This document shows, piece by piece, positions 26,680 to 34,879 of a DNA stretch of 64,000 nucleotides. Position 1 is the stretch's first letter. Each line of letters opens with the position of its first letter. The stretch comes from Microbacterium paraoxydans (GTDB lineage: Bacteria > Actinomycetota > Actinomycetes > Actinomycetales > Microbacteriaceae). The stretch lies in assembly GCF_900105335.1 (NCBI RefSeq), contig NZ_LT629770.1, forward strand, positions 2,480,001-2,544,000, written 5' to 3'. Both the position numbers and the translations under genes were made by a program. The notes beneath the pieces are model-generated. The model was not told the origin of the DNA. It saw only the letters and a program-made list of their open reading frames with translations, and ran no database searches.

Positions 26680-27990
26680 TCACGCCTCGGGCTCGGGGCG
26701 GTCGAGGAGGCCGCCCTGTCGCTCGACCTCGACCGCCGCGTCGGCGGGGGTCTCCCGGCGTCGCCGGAGGACGATGAGGATGCCGAGGACTCCGAGCAGG
26801 CTCGCGCCGGCGATCGCGGCGATCAACGCCACCTCGCGGGTGAGGACGAACGGCGGCACGCCGTGGTCGGGCTCGACGCTCACCGCCGGGGGCCGCACGG
26901 CGCTCTCGGCCGTGTCGAAGAAGGGGCTGACGGGTCCGCGGGTGGTGGGGTCGGGGAGGAGCTGAATAGCGGCGGAGGGCCGGATGAAGCCCCAGCCGTT
27001 CACGTCATCGCGGTTGTCGGCATCCGCACGGAGCGCCGTGGCCGTCAGCCGATACGCCCACCCCGCCGGGGGATCGTCCGGGTGCGCCTGGGCGACCAGA
27101 GCCGCCGCCGCGCTCACATAGCCCGTCGCGTAGCTCGATGCCGGGGCATCGGAGGCGAACAGGCAGTCCCCGCCGCCCGTCGCCGCGGTGAGCACGTTCG
27201 CGCCGGGGGCCGTGACCCCGACCTGCGGACCGTGGATCGAGCTGTCGGTCGCGAGCCCCGTCGCGTCGGCCGCGCTGACGCCGAGCGCCTGTTCGTAGGC
27301 GGCGGGATACCGGGCTCCGTCCTCCGCCTCGGGGTCGGAGATCCTGTTGCCGCCGCTGGCGACGACGAGCGCTCCGACGGCGGCCGCGTGCTCCACCGCC
27401 GCGCGCAGCGCAGGCGAGTCCGTCTCCTGCGACGACGAGACGTTGATGATGTCCGCGCCGTTGTCCGCCGCCCAGTTGATGCCGTCGGCGAGGCGCTGGG
27501 CGCTCGGTCCCCACCCCTTGTCGATGTCCTGCGGCGAGTCGCTGCGGAACGCGCGCACCGACAGCAGGCGCGCATCGGGGGCGAGCCCCACCACGCCGGA
27601 GCCGGAGACGGGCTGCGCCGCGATCTGCCCGGCGATGGCGGTGCCGTGCCCGGTCAGATCGCTCAGGCCGTCGCCGCGTTCGCCGTCGCCGACGAGGTTC
27701 ACGCCCCCGACGACGACGCCGGCGAGGTGCGGGTTGCCGGCGTCGATCCCGGAGTCGACGACCGCCACGACCACGCCCTTCCCGGTGGCGAGACGGTTCG
27801 CATCCTCCGCCCCGAGGGCCGCGAGTGCCGACGGCGCCTCGGGAGCGAACACCACGGTGCCGGGCTCGCAGGCGCCGGTCGCCATCGACACGATCGTCGT
27901 GGGGGCGGTCGGCGCGGCCACCGCGGCGGCCGGCGTCCCCCATACGGCAGCACCCACCACGAGGGTGGCGAGAGCGGCGCGGCGGCGCAT
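26680..27990 (-). CDS. mycP: Mycosin, type VII secretion subtilisin-like protease (MycP)
   Basis: A 436-residue S8 protease with a Sec signal peptide (residues 1-26, ending AVAA), catalytic Asp79 (VVDSGID), His115 (GHGTAIA), oxyanion Asn215 (ASGGN) and Ser286 in SSYATGYVSAAA; the usual G-T-S is A-S-S here. A C-terminal membrane helix (about 385-408) is followed by a basic-acidic tail, so the protease domain faces outside. Mycosins cap and stabilise the ESX membrane complex. It is the third gene of the minus-strand eccD-eccB-mycP unit; its ATG shares a base with the EccB stop. It is clearly different from the three plus-strand mycosins and is the best candidate for the structural one. Confidence 0.93.
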   Translation of the reverse strand: MRRRAALATLVVGAAVWGTPAAAVAAPTAPTTIVSMATGACEPGTVVFAPEAPSALAALGAEDANRLATGKGVVVAVVDSGIDAGNPHLAGVVVGGVNLVGDGERGDGLSDLTGHGTAIAGQIAAQPVSGSGVVGLAPDARLLSVRAFRSDSPQDIDKGWGPSAQRLADGINWAADNGADIINVSSSQETDSPALRAAVEHAAAVGALVVASGGNRISDPEAEDGARYPAAYEQALGVSAADATGLATDSSIHGPQVGVTAPGANVLTAATGGGDCLFASDAPASSYATGYVSAAAALVAQAHPDDPPAGWAYRLTATALRADADNRDDVNGWGFIRPSAAIQLLPDPTTRGPVSPFFDTAESAVRPPAVSVEPDHGVPPFVLTREVALIAAIAGASLLGVLGILIVLRRRRETPADAAVEVERQGGLLDRPEPEA

Positions 27991-29345
27991 CACTCGTCCT
28001 CGGAGCCGGGCGACTCTCTCGCGGCCTCTGTGGTCAGCGCCGGCCCGGCGGCGAAGAAGTCGATCCACGCGCTCGGCACCCGCCCGACGTCGCCGGGGGT
28101 GTAACCGAGCTGGGCGAGCGGTCCGCTGGCGGCGTCTTCCGCCGACTCGTCCGGCACGGCGCCCGGGATGGCGTACGCGGTACCGGACTCGTCGACGAGC
28201 ACGGCCATGCCCACCGCCTCGTCCGACGGGCCGCTCGTCTGCACGAGGGCCCCACCGCCGACGGTGACGGCGACACGGTCGCGGTCCTCCGGCAGCTCGG
28301 TGCTCGTGGACCCGAGGACGGTGCGGGCGTCGTCGCCCAGGACCGCGCACGGGGTCTCGCCGGAGGCGAGCGGCGTCAGCGGAAGCGTGGGCCAGTCGTC
28401 GCCACCGGCGTTCGGAACGGTGGGAACGTCGGCCACCTCCGCCGGAGACACCTCTTCCTCATCCGCGCCGGCCTCCTGCGCGCTGCCGAGCAGGTAGAGC
28501 TGGTACGCGAGCGGGCTGAGGCGCGCGAGCTCCCCGGTCGCGAGCGCCACGTAGCGCTCGTCCGCGGGGCTGCCCTGCACGTGCACGATCGTGCCCGCCG
28601 TCAGGTCGGTCCCCGGCACCCGGGCGCCGACGGCGTTCAGACGGATCGGCTCGAGGTCGGCGCCGCTCTCGAAGAGGTTGAGCCAGCGTCCGTCGACCTC
28701 GATGACGTCGCTGGTGCCGAGGCCGACCGCGCGCAGCACCGCGTTGGCGTCGTCGGCGGGGACGGCGTAGCGGAGGCCGTCGGCGATCACGAAGAGCTCG
28801 TCACCGCGCTGCACCACGGCGCCGGTACCCGCCGACGGCTCCGCGATCGGCGCCCCTGACAGCGAGACGGCGGTCCCGGCGGAGTCGTCGATGCACGCGG
28901 TCCATGCCGTGTTGATGAGGGCGCTCGGGGTGGGCAGGTCGTCAGGGGCGCCGAGGATGCCGATCGAACCGCCGACCGGGATGCCGTCGAGGGCTGCCTG
29001 ATCCGTGCGCACGACCTTGAACTCGCCGGCGGGGATGAGCAGGCGGGCGCTCGCGGTGTTGATGACGGGGTACAGCGTCCCCTCGACCGAGACGTAACGG
29101 GCGCCCGTGTCGGTGGCGACGATGAGGCGGTTGTTCTGCCAGTCGCCGGGGAGGCCCGGCTGCATGATGCCCCAGAACACGCCGACGAGGATCACGCCGA
29201 CGGTGAGGGCGATGCCCGCGATGACGGCGCGCAGCGGCTTGGCCGGTTCGAGCTCCTTGCCGCCGGGGGCGCCGCCGGTGAAGGCGGAGAGGAGACGTCG
29301 TCGGCTGAAGCCCTGGGCCTCGATCAGGTCCTTCTTGGTCGCCAT
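27990..29345 (-). CDS. eccB: Type VII secretion core protein EccB
   Basis: A 451-residue protein. The first 37 residues are cytoplasmic with the EccB-like opening TKKDLIEAQGFSRRRLLSAF; one membrane helix follows (about 38-61), then a large extracytoplasmic region with the family's repeats (RYVSVEGTLYPVINTASARL) and two cysteines that may pair (ACID and PCAV). In mycobacterial ESX complexes EccB is the periplasmic platform on top of the EccC-EccD membrane ring. It is located between eccD and mycP with overlapping ends, confirming the assignment. Confidence 0.95.
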   Translation of the reverse strand: MATKKDLIEAQGFSRRRLLSAFTGGAPGGKELEPAKPLRAVIAGIALTVGVILVGVFWGIMQPGLPGDWQNNRLIVATDTGARYVSVEGTLYPVINTASARLLIPAGEFKVVRTDQAALDGIPVGGSIGILGAPDDLPTPSALINTAWTACIDDSAGTAVSLSGAPIAEPSAGTGAVVQRGDELFVIADGLRYAVPADDANAVLRAVGLGTSDVIEVDGRWLNLFESGADLEPIRLNAVGARVPGTDLTAGTIVHVQGSPADERYVALATGELARLSPLAYQLYLLGSAQEAGADEEEVSPAEVADVPTVPNAGGDDWPTLPLTPLASGETPCAVLGDDARTVLGSTSTELPEDRDRVAVTVGGGALVQTSGPSDEAVGMAVLVDESGTAYAIPGAVPDESAEDAASGPLAQLGYTPGDVGRVPSAWIDFFAAGPALTTEAARESPGSEDE

Positions 29346-29348
29346 CGG

Positions 29349-30683
29349 TCAGACGAGCCCCGCCGTGATGACCCCGAGCGGGAGCAGGAGGGCGAGCGCG
29401 ACGACCTCGACCGTGTCGCCGAGCCGCGTGAGGCGGAGGCGGGCCTTTGGCGTGAGCAGCGTGAGTCCGATGAGCACCACGGTGGCGACCACGAGGATGA
29501 GCAGCATCCAGGTGCGCACGTCGGGGAGGGCGAGCGCGACGGTCACACCGGTCGCGGCGAGGCCGATCGCCCCGATCGCCATCAGCACGAGCACCCCGAG
29601 GCGGGCGTGCATCTGCCGCGACTGGAACATCATGCCGACGAAGGCGAGCACGCACAGCACAGCGCCCGTGACGCCGCTGGCGGCGACGAGCGGGGTCGCG
29701 ATGAGGGCGGCGAGGCCGAGCGCGGCACGGAGCGCGATGAGCGTGCGGGTGCCGGCGGCGGCGCGACGCTTCACCTCCTCGGCGTCGATGGGCTGCGGCG
29801 CGGAGAACATGTCCGCGTCGCTCTGCGGCGAGATCACCCGGATGCGGGTGGAGCTCAGAGCCAGCCAGGGGATGCCGTTCGCGAGCAGCGCCGTGGTCGC
29901 GAGCATCAGCGCGTAGGAGGCGAGCGGGTCGCCGAAGACCGCGGCCGCCGTGGCCGTGATCCCGATCGAGGCGCCGAGGGCGATGGGCACGAGGTGGATC
30001 TCGGGCTTGTCCTGGGTGACGGCCAGGCTGAGGCCCCCGACGACGACGAGTCCGAGCCCGAGAGCCGCGAGCGGCCAGCCCCAGATGCTCTGCGCGGGGA
30101 CCGCGAGGTAGCCCGCGAGCCCGCCGTACGCTGCGGCGGTGAGTCCGAGCGCATGACCGGCCTCGGGCTGCCGCAGCCGCATCAGCACGGCGGCGGCCAC
30201 GCTGAGCACGACCGCGCCCGATCCCGCGATGATCGCCGGGAGCAGAGACGTCGGCGGCGTCGCGACGAGGAGCACGGCGCAGAGGGCGAGGAAGGTGAGG
30301 CTGACGAAGAGGGCGGTGCGGGAGCTGTCCGCGGGGGTCCAGGAGTTGTGCTGCTCCGCGGTCGCGTCGATCACGGCTTCCACGACGTCGTCGTAGATGC
30401 GCGGCTCGCGCATGAGTCCGCCGCGCACCAGGGTCAGCAGCTCGCCGTCGTGCACGCCCTGGGCCGCGGCGCCACGAGCGGGGTCGAGGGGCGTGCCGTC
30501 CGCCCGCTGCAGCGCGTATCCGCCGTGCGTGAGGGTCGGGTCCAGCACGCCGAGACTGCGGGCGAAGCCGGGGATGATCTCGACCAGGGGGACCTGCGAC
30601 GGCACCCCCACGTCGAGCCTGCGGTCGTCGCTGACCACGGAGATCCGCAGCACGGTTCCTGCCACGGTGCCGCTCTGGCTCAT
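29349..30683 (-). CDS. eccD: Type VII secretion membrane channel protein EccD (copy 1)
   Basis: A 444-residue protein. Residues 10-92 form the ubiquitin-like YukD-type domain (LRISVVSDDRRLDVGVPSQV to GELLTLV), and about eleven membrane helices follow from residue 120 to the end. EccD lines the membrane vestibule of ESX complexes as a dimer. The start is supported by a GGGGGGA ribosome site. It leads the unit eccD-eccB-mycP, transcribed away from the plus-strand mycosin gene. A second, diverged EccD is encoded at 41323. Confidence 0.93.
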   Translation of the reverse strand: MSQSGTVAGTVLRISVVSDDRRLDVGVPSQVPLVEIIPGFARSLGVLDPTLTHGGYALQRADGTPLDPARGAAAQGVHDGELLTLVRGGLMREPRIYDDVVEAVIDATAEQHNSWTPADSSRTALFVSLTFLALCAVLLVATPPTSLLPAIIAGSGAVVLSVAAAVLMRLRQPEAGHALGLTAAAYGGLAGYLAVPAQSIWGWPLAALGLGLVVVGGLSLAVTQDKPEIHLVPIALGASIGITATAAAVFGDPLASYALMLATTALLANGIPWLALSSTRIRVISPQSDADMFSAPQPIDAEEVKRRAAAGTRTLIALRAALGLAALIATPLVAASGVTGAVLCVLAFVGMMFQSRQMHARLGVLVLMAIGAIGLAATGVTVALALPDVRTWMLLILVVATVVLIGLTLLTPKARLRLTRLGDTVEVVALALLLPLGVITAGLV

Positions 30684-30752
30684 ATCGGTGGTGTCCCCCC
30701 ACGTGTGTGATGCTCTCCCGCCGCAGGCATTGCGGGGGTCCGGCCCGGACTC

Positions 30753-30781
30753 ACTCTAGTTGACAGGCCAGATACTATCTG
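30753..30781. promoter_or_regulatory. Divergent promoters and 13-bp palindrome between eccD and mycosin 1
   Basis: In the 156-base divergent gap, TAGAGT on the minus strand (30758-30753) and TACTAT on the plus strand (30773-30778) fit the TANNNT -10 consensus for the two directions. The plus-strand hexamer lies inside a perfect 13-bp palindrome, CAGATACTATCTG (30769-30781), which could be the site of a regulator acting on both units. A TTGACA at 30760 is too close to TACTAT to be its -35. Confidence 0.45.
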
Positions 30782-30839
30782 TTGCGCACGCGCGGGCAGG
30801 GGCGACGGTCTCGCGCGGCGGAGGGTAACGGAGGGGATC

Positions 30840-32207
30840 ATGCAGGTTGGACGTGTCCGCGGCGTGCGGCGGCTGCTCGTGTGGATGGGAACGCTGGGAA
30901 CGGTGATGGCATTGGTCGCGCCCGCGGCAGCTCACGCAGCGACGCTGGAGTCAGGTCTGTGGTGGTTCGATCGCGGCAAGGTGCAGGCAGCGCACGATGC
31001 GGGCTTCGACGGGACGGGTGTCACCGTCGCGGTCATCGACGGTCAGATCAATCCCGACATCGTCGGTCTCCGCGGCGCGGATCTCGAGGTGAAGGACTCC
31101 TACTGTCGCGACGCCGCGGGAGACCCGGTGCCGGCAACGTCGACCGATTATGTGGCGGCATCGCACGGGACGCACGTCGTCTCGATGATCGCGGGGACCG
31201 GAGATGCCCCGGCAGGCGGCGTTCCCGTCACCGGGGCCGCGCCTGGTGCGAAGATCCTCTACTACCCGGCGATCGTCACCGATGGGGTGTTCGACACCGC
31301 GATGGGGGAGAAGTTCGACGAGCAGTGTCTGCTCGAAGACGGCAGCACGGTCATGGCTGATGGGACGACCGGGGTGTCGCGTGCGATCGAGGATGCGGTA
31401 GAGGATGGCGCCGACATCATCTCCATCTCCCTCGGGGGCTTCGATCTGACCGACGCCCTCGCCAAGGCGGAGGCCGCCGGCGTGATCGTGGTGGCGGCTC
31501 TTCCGAACAACTCCGGGGTGGCCTCGCAGCCTGCGTCGGGCAACGGCGTCGTCGCAGTGCAGTCGTTCGGTGCCGATGGGAAGATCCAGAGCTCCACCAC
31601 CATCGAGGGCGTGGGCGAGCCTTCGCCGAATCAGAGCGACGACGTGATCGTCGCTGCGCCGGGGATGGGTGTGCTCGGGCAGGGCAGCGAGAACTCCTGG
31701 GACGAGCAGGTCCTCCTCACCGGCACGTCGTATGCGACGCCGATCGCGGCGGGCTTTCTTGCCGTGGTGAAACAGAAGTACCCGGATGCCACCTCGGGTC
31801 AGCTGCTGCAGAGTCTCATCCGCAACACGGGCACCAAGGGTGAGCACGAGCCGGAGTGGAACGACAGCGTGGGTTATGGAGCGGTCTCGCTGACGGGGAT
31901 GCTCGCTGTCGATCCGACGGCGTACCCGGATGTCAACCCGATCTTCGATGCAGACGATCCGGACGCCCGGCCGTCGGCGGCCGACGTCCGCGCTGCTGCC
32001 GCTGCTGCTGCTGCGCGGCCGGCGCCGACCGCCGACAGCGACGAGCCTGGCGAGGCCTCGTCCACGCAGGGCGCATTGGTGCCGCTGCTGATCGGGGGCG
32101 GGGTCCTGGTCGCTGTCCTTCTTGTGGGCGGCATCATTCTCGCGGTCGTGCTCGCGCGATCTTCACGACGACGGAACAACGAGCACCGAGGCGCGCAAGA
32201 CCGGTAG
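30840..32207 (+). CDS. Mycosin-like S8 protease, copy 1
   Basis: A 455-residue subtilisin-like protease with a signal peptide (1-33, ending AHA-AT), catalytic Asp67 (AVIDGQIN), His109 (SHGTHV), oxyanion Asn223 region (ALPNNSG) and Ser297 (GTSYATP). An Ala/Asp-rich linker leads to a membrane helix (about 415-440) and a basic tail, the mycosin layout. It is nearly identical to the protein at 33536 over residues 33-390. Two extra cysteines (89 and 163) lie in an insertion between Asp and Ser. It begins the plus-strand part of the secretion locus and has no EccB or EccD partner next to it on the same strand. Confidence 0.9.
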   Translation: MQVGRVRGVRRLLVWMGTLGTVMALVAPAAAHAATLESGLWWFDRGKVQAAHDAGFDGTGVTVAVIDGQINPDIVGLRGADLEVKDSYCRDAAGDPVPATSTDYVAASHGTHVVSMIAGTGDAPAGGVPVTGAAPGAKILYYPAIVTDGVFDTAMGEKFDEQCLLEDGSTVMADGTTGVSRAIEDAVEDGADIISISLGGFDLTDALAKAEAAGVIVVAALPNNSGVASQPASGNGVVAVQSFGADGKIQSSTTIEGVGEPSPNQSDDVIVAAPGMGVLGQGSENSWDEQVLLTGTSYATPIAAGFLAVVKQKYPDATSGQLLQSLIRNTGTKGEHEPEWNDSVGYGAVSLTGMLAVDPTAYPDVNPIFDADDPDARPSAADVRAAAAAAAARPAPTADSDEPGEASSTQGALVPLLIGGGVLVAVLLVGGIILAVVLARSSRRRNNEHRGAQDR

Positions 32208-32297
32208 GGCGCCGGGCATCAGCGGAAGTGGCGTGCCGATGCTTCAGGCCATTCATCGATCGAACGTAGAAATTTCGATACGGATCTGTCCAGGCCG

Positions 32298-32327
32298 TTG
32301 GAAATGGGCACCGACCTGCTTTAGCCT
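32298..32327 (+). promoter_or_regulatory. Putative promoter for the WXG100 pair
   Basis: TTGGAA (32298-32303) and TAGCCT (32322-32327) are separated by 18 bases, in a 219-base gap with lower GC than its surroundings. This is one of the few recognisable -35/-10 pairs in the window and would give a leader of about 95 bases before the first WXG100 gene. Confidence 0.5.
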
Positions 32328-32426
32328 ATGTGCGGAAACAGATTGTCGGGGGTTGTTCCGAAGTCGTCCCGTATCGGGAAGGCGCTCCCCCGCGTGTGTC
32401 CTCATGGGGACCGGAGGGAGTGAGTA

Positions 32427-32741
32427 ATGGCTGATGTCATCTCCGCAGAAGAGGGGGCTCTGCGTCGCGGAGCCCAGGCCGTGCGGGAGACGAAGTCCGG
32501 GATCGATCAGCAGACCAAGAAGGTCCGCGGTGAGATCGAGCAGCTGCGCGGGTTCTGGACGGGTGCGGCCGCCGCATCGTTCACCACGCTGATGTCGCGG
32601 TGGGACGAGCAGGCTCGTCAGCTCAACGAGGTCCTCGTGACGCTCGAGGATGCCCTCGCCGGCACCGAGCGCGACCAGGCCGCGACCGAAGAATCCCACC
32701 AGCAGACCATCGCGGGCCTCGGCTCGATGATGGGCGCCTGA
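32427..32741 (+). CDS. WXG100 family protein (ESAT-6-like), first of pair
   Basis: A 104-residue helical-hairpin protein, the standard size for WXG100 substrates, with the turn motif W-T-G in RGFWTGAAAASFTTL near residues 43-57. WXG100 proteins are secreted as dimers by type VII systems and help open the EccC motor. The tail ends in SMMGA and lacks a strict YxxxD/E export signal. The start is fixed by GGAGGGAG upstream. The next gene encodes a second WXG100 protein, so the two probably form an EsxA-EsxB-like heterodimer. Confidence 0.92.
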   Translation: MADVISAEEGALRRGAQAVRETKSGIDQQTKKVRGEIEQLRGFWTGAAAASFTTLMSRWDEQARQLNEVLVTLEDALAGTERDQAATEESHQQTIAGLGSMMGA

Positions 32742-32770
32742 GCGCAGTCCGCAGAGATTTCAAGGAGAAC

Positions 32771-33064
32771 ATGATGCAGTCGATGTCCGTTCGCCCGGAG
32801 CAGGTCAACGCTCTCGCGGCGCAGATCCGCAGCGGGTCGCAGGGTATTCGTTCCGAGCTGGACCGCCTCGAGTCCGAGGTCAGCAAGCTTCGTGCGGCGT
32901 GGGATGGTGCCGCGCAGCAGGCCTACGACCAGGCGCAGGCCAAGTGGAACCGCTCGCTGAGCGAGATGCAGCAGCTGCTCACGCAGATCGCCGGGAAGAC
33001 CGAGGAGATCTCGGGTCAGTACGTGCAGACCGACAAGTCGGCTGCGGGGCGCTTCGGCGCGTGA
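32771..33064 (+). CDS. WXG100 family protein, second of pair
   Basis: A 97-residue WXG100 protein with the turn motif W-D-G in LRAAWDGAAQQAYDQA and the usual heptad-rich helices on both sides. Near the C-terminus is YVQTD, which fits the Y-x-x-x-D/E signal read by type VII systems, making this the likely export-signal carrier of the pair. AAGGAG lies upstream; the second ATG (32774) has the better spacing, so the true protein may be one residue shorter. It is 29 bases downstream of the first WXG100 gene. Confidence 0.93.
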   Translation: MMQSMSVRPEQVNALAAQIRSGSQGIRSELDRLESEVSKLRAAWDGAAQQAYDQAQAKWNRSLSEMQQLLTQIAGKTEEISGQYVQTDKSAAGRFGA

Positions 33065-33110
33065 ACCCGGGGCACGGGTCTGGCGCAGAGATGCGTCGGG
33101 CCCGCGCCGT

Positions 33111-33149
33111 CTGCTGTGCTTTTCGGTGAGCCACCGGACGGTACAGCAG
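33111..33149 (+). promoter_or_regulatory. Nested inverted repeat after the WXG100 pair
   Basis: CTGCTGT (33111-33117) pairs with ACAGCAG (33143-33149), and inside them CGGTG (33124-33128) pairs with CACCG (33132-33136) around a 3-base loop. The RNA would fold into a long interrupted hairpin between the WXG100 pair and the next gene. There is no T-run, so it is more likely a stabiliser or processing site than an intrinsic terminator. Confidence 0.45.
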
Positions 33150-33188
33150 GCGTGACGGGATCGCCGGAGGAAAGAAGAGGGGGCGTCG

Positions 33189-33536
33189 ATGACCATCGGA
33201 ATCGACTTCGATCAGATCATGGCTGAGCTCAAGCGGCTGGCCCGTGAAGCAGCGGCTTTTCCTGCCGCGAACGAAGTCGCCGTGTCCGAGGGTGGCACGT
33301 CGAAGGCGACGGATGAGCTGCGCACCGCGGTGGCCGTCGCGGCCGAGCGCCTGGGCATGGCGACCCAGAACGCCGTCGATTCGTTGAATGCGACGCAGGA
33401 GACCATCCGCCAGGCCGTGATGATGATCGCGGAGCAGGATGCAGCCATCGCTGATGAATCGAAGCTAATCCTGTCGCTTCTCGACTCTGCCGTCGCGCAG
33501 AGCGATGGAGAAACGAATCCGGAGGCCGACTACTGA
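33189..33536 (+). CDS. Small helical T7SS-associated protein (EspC/DUF2580-like)
   Basis: A 115-residue protein that is almost entirely helical, without Trp and without a W-x-G turn. Size, composition and position fit the small WXG100-related group seen several times in this locus. A purine-rich AGAAGAGGGGG stands before the ATG. Its stop shares a base with the start of the second mycosin copy (TGATG), so the two are translated together. It ends in the acidic EADY. The function is unknown; I group it with the secretion partners by context. Confidence 0.58.
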   Translation: MTIGIDFDQIMAELKRLAREAAAFPAANEVAVSEGGTSKATDELRTAVAVAAERLGMATQNAVDSLNATQETIRQAVMMIAEQDAAIADESKLILSLLDSAVAQSDGETNPEADY

Positions 33537-34879
33537 TGCGACGCGGTGTGCCAGCCAGCGCATCCGGCGCGGTCGCGTCGATCGTCGCGCTGGCGCTTCT
33601 CCTCCCTGCTTCCGCTCACGCAGCGACGCTGGAGTCGGGTCTGTGGTGGTTCGATCGCGGCAAGGTGCAGGCAGCGCACGATGCGGGCTTCGACGGGACG
33701 GGTGTCACCGTCGCGGTCATCGACGGTCAGATCAATCCCGACGTCGTCGGTCTCCGCGGCGCGGATCTCGAGGTGAAGGACTCCTACTGTCGCGACGCCG
33801 CGGGAGACCCGGTGCCGGCGACGTCGACCGATTATGTGGCGGCATCGCACGGGACGCACGTCGTCTCGATGATCGCGGGGACCGGAGATGCCCCGGCGGG
33901 CGGCGTTCCCGTCACCGGGGCCGCGCCTGGTGCGAAGATCCTCTACTACCCGGCGATCGTCACTGATGGGGTGTTCGATACCGCGATGGGTGAGAGGTCC
34001 GATGAGCAGTGCCTGCTCGAGGACGGCAGCACGGTCATGGCTGATGGTACGAACGGGATGTCACGCGCGATCGAGGACGCGGTGGAGGATGGCGCGGACA
34101 TCATCTCGATCTCCCTCGGCGGCACGGACGTGACCAAAGCGCTCGCCAAGGCGGAGGCTGCAGGCGTGATCGTCGTGGCGGCGCTCCCGAACGACTCCAG
34201 GTTCGCCGTGCAGCCTGCCGGGGGGAACGGCGTCGTCGCGGTGCAGTCGTTCGGGGCCGACGGCAAGATCCAGAGCTCTACGCCCATTGAAGGGGGTGAG
34301 CCTTTCCCGAACCAGAGCGACCATGTGATCGTGGCGGCGCCCGGAGTGGGTGTGCTCGGGCAGGGCAGCGAGAACTCCTGGGACGAGCAGGTCCTCCTCA
34401 CCGGCACGTCGTATGCGACGCCGATCGCGGCGGGCTTTCTTGCCGTGGTGAAACAGAAGTACCCGGATGCCACCTCGGGTCAGCTGCTGCAGAGTCTCAT
34501 CCGCAACACGGGCACCAAGGGTGAGCACGAGCCGGAGTGGAACGACAGCGTGGGTTATGGAGCGGTCTCGCTGACGGGGATGCTCGCTGTCGATCCGACG
34601 GCGTACCCGGATGTCAACCCGATCTTCGATGCAGACGATCCGGACGCCCGGCCGTCGGCGGCCGACGTTCGCGCTGCTGCTTCGGCGACACCGGCGCCGA
34701 CCGCCGACAGCGATGAGCCTGGCGAGACTTCGTCCACGCAGGACGCCTTGGTGCCGCTGCTGGTCGGGGGCGGGATCCTGGTCGCTGTCCTTCTTGTGGG
34801 CGGCATCATTCTCGCGGTGGTGCTCACACGATCTTCACGACGACGGAACAACGAGCAAGGGGGAGCCCATGGCCGGTAA
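33536..34879 (+). CDS. Mycosin-like S8 protease, copy 2
   Basis: A 447-residue protease with signal peptide (1-29), catalytic Asp63, His105 and Ser292 and a C-terminal membrane helix. Over most of its length it is almost identical to copy 1 at 30840; differences concentrate around residues 150-260 and in the linker, where it is shorter by four residues. The signal peptides are unrelated in sequence except at the end. Its last eleven bases overlap the start of the Gly-rich protein gene, so it is coupled both upstream and downstream. Two such similar proteases in one locus may process different substrates or be a recent duplication. Confidence 0.9.
   Translation: MRRGVPASASGAVASIVALALLLPASAHAATLESGLWWFDRGKVQAAHDAGFDGTGVTVAVIDGQINPDVVGLRGADLEVKDSYCRDAAGDPVPATSTDYVAASHGTHVVSMIAGTGDAPAGGVPVTGAAPGAKILYYPAIVTDGVFDTAMGERSDEQCLLEDGSTVMADGTNGMSRAIEDAVEDGADIISISLGGTDVTKALAKAEAAGVIVVAALPNDSRFAVQPAGGNGVVAVQSFGADGKIQSSTPIEGGEPFPNQSDHVIVAAPGVGVLGQGSENSWDEQVLLTGTSYATPIAAGFLAVVKQKYPDATSGQLLQSLIRNTGTKGEHEPEWNDSVGYGAVSLTGMLAVDPTAYPDVNPIFDADDPDARPSAADVRAAASATPAPTADSDEPGETSSTQDALVPLLVGGGILVAVLLVGGIILAVVLTRSSRRRNNEQGGAHGR

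Larger units (their letters stand above)
30930..34850. repeat. Direct repeat: two near-identical 1.2-kb mycosin segments
   Basis: The stretch from about 30930 to 32190 is repeated at about 33614 to 34850, mostly at a constant offset of 2684 bases. The first about 370 bases and about 300 bases near the 3' end (31680-31980 versus 34361-34660) are almost identical, while the middle, around the oxyanion region, has clearly more changes. The pattern of identical blocks around a diverged centre suggests gene conversion after duplication. The repeats flank two WXG100 genes and one small helical gene, which recombination between the copies would delete. Confidence 0.85.

Noticed and set aside
30760..30778. 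TTGACA followed by TACTAT as a -35/-10 pair
   Set aside because: Only seven bases separate them; a working pair needs about 17.
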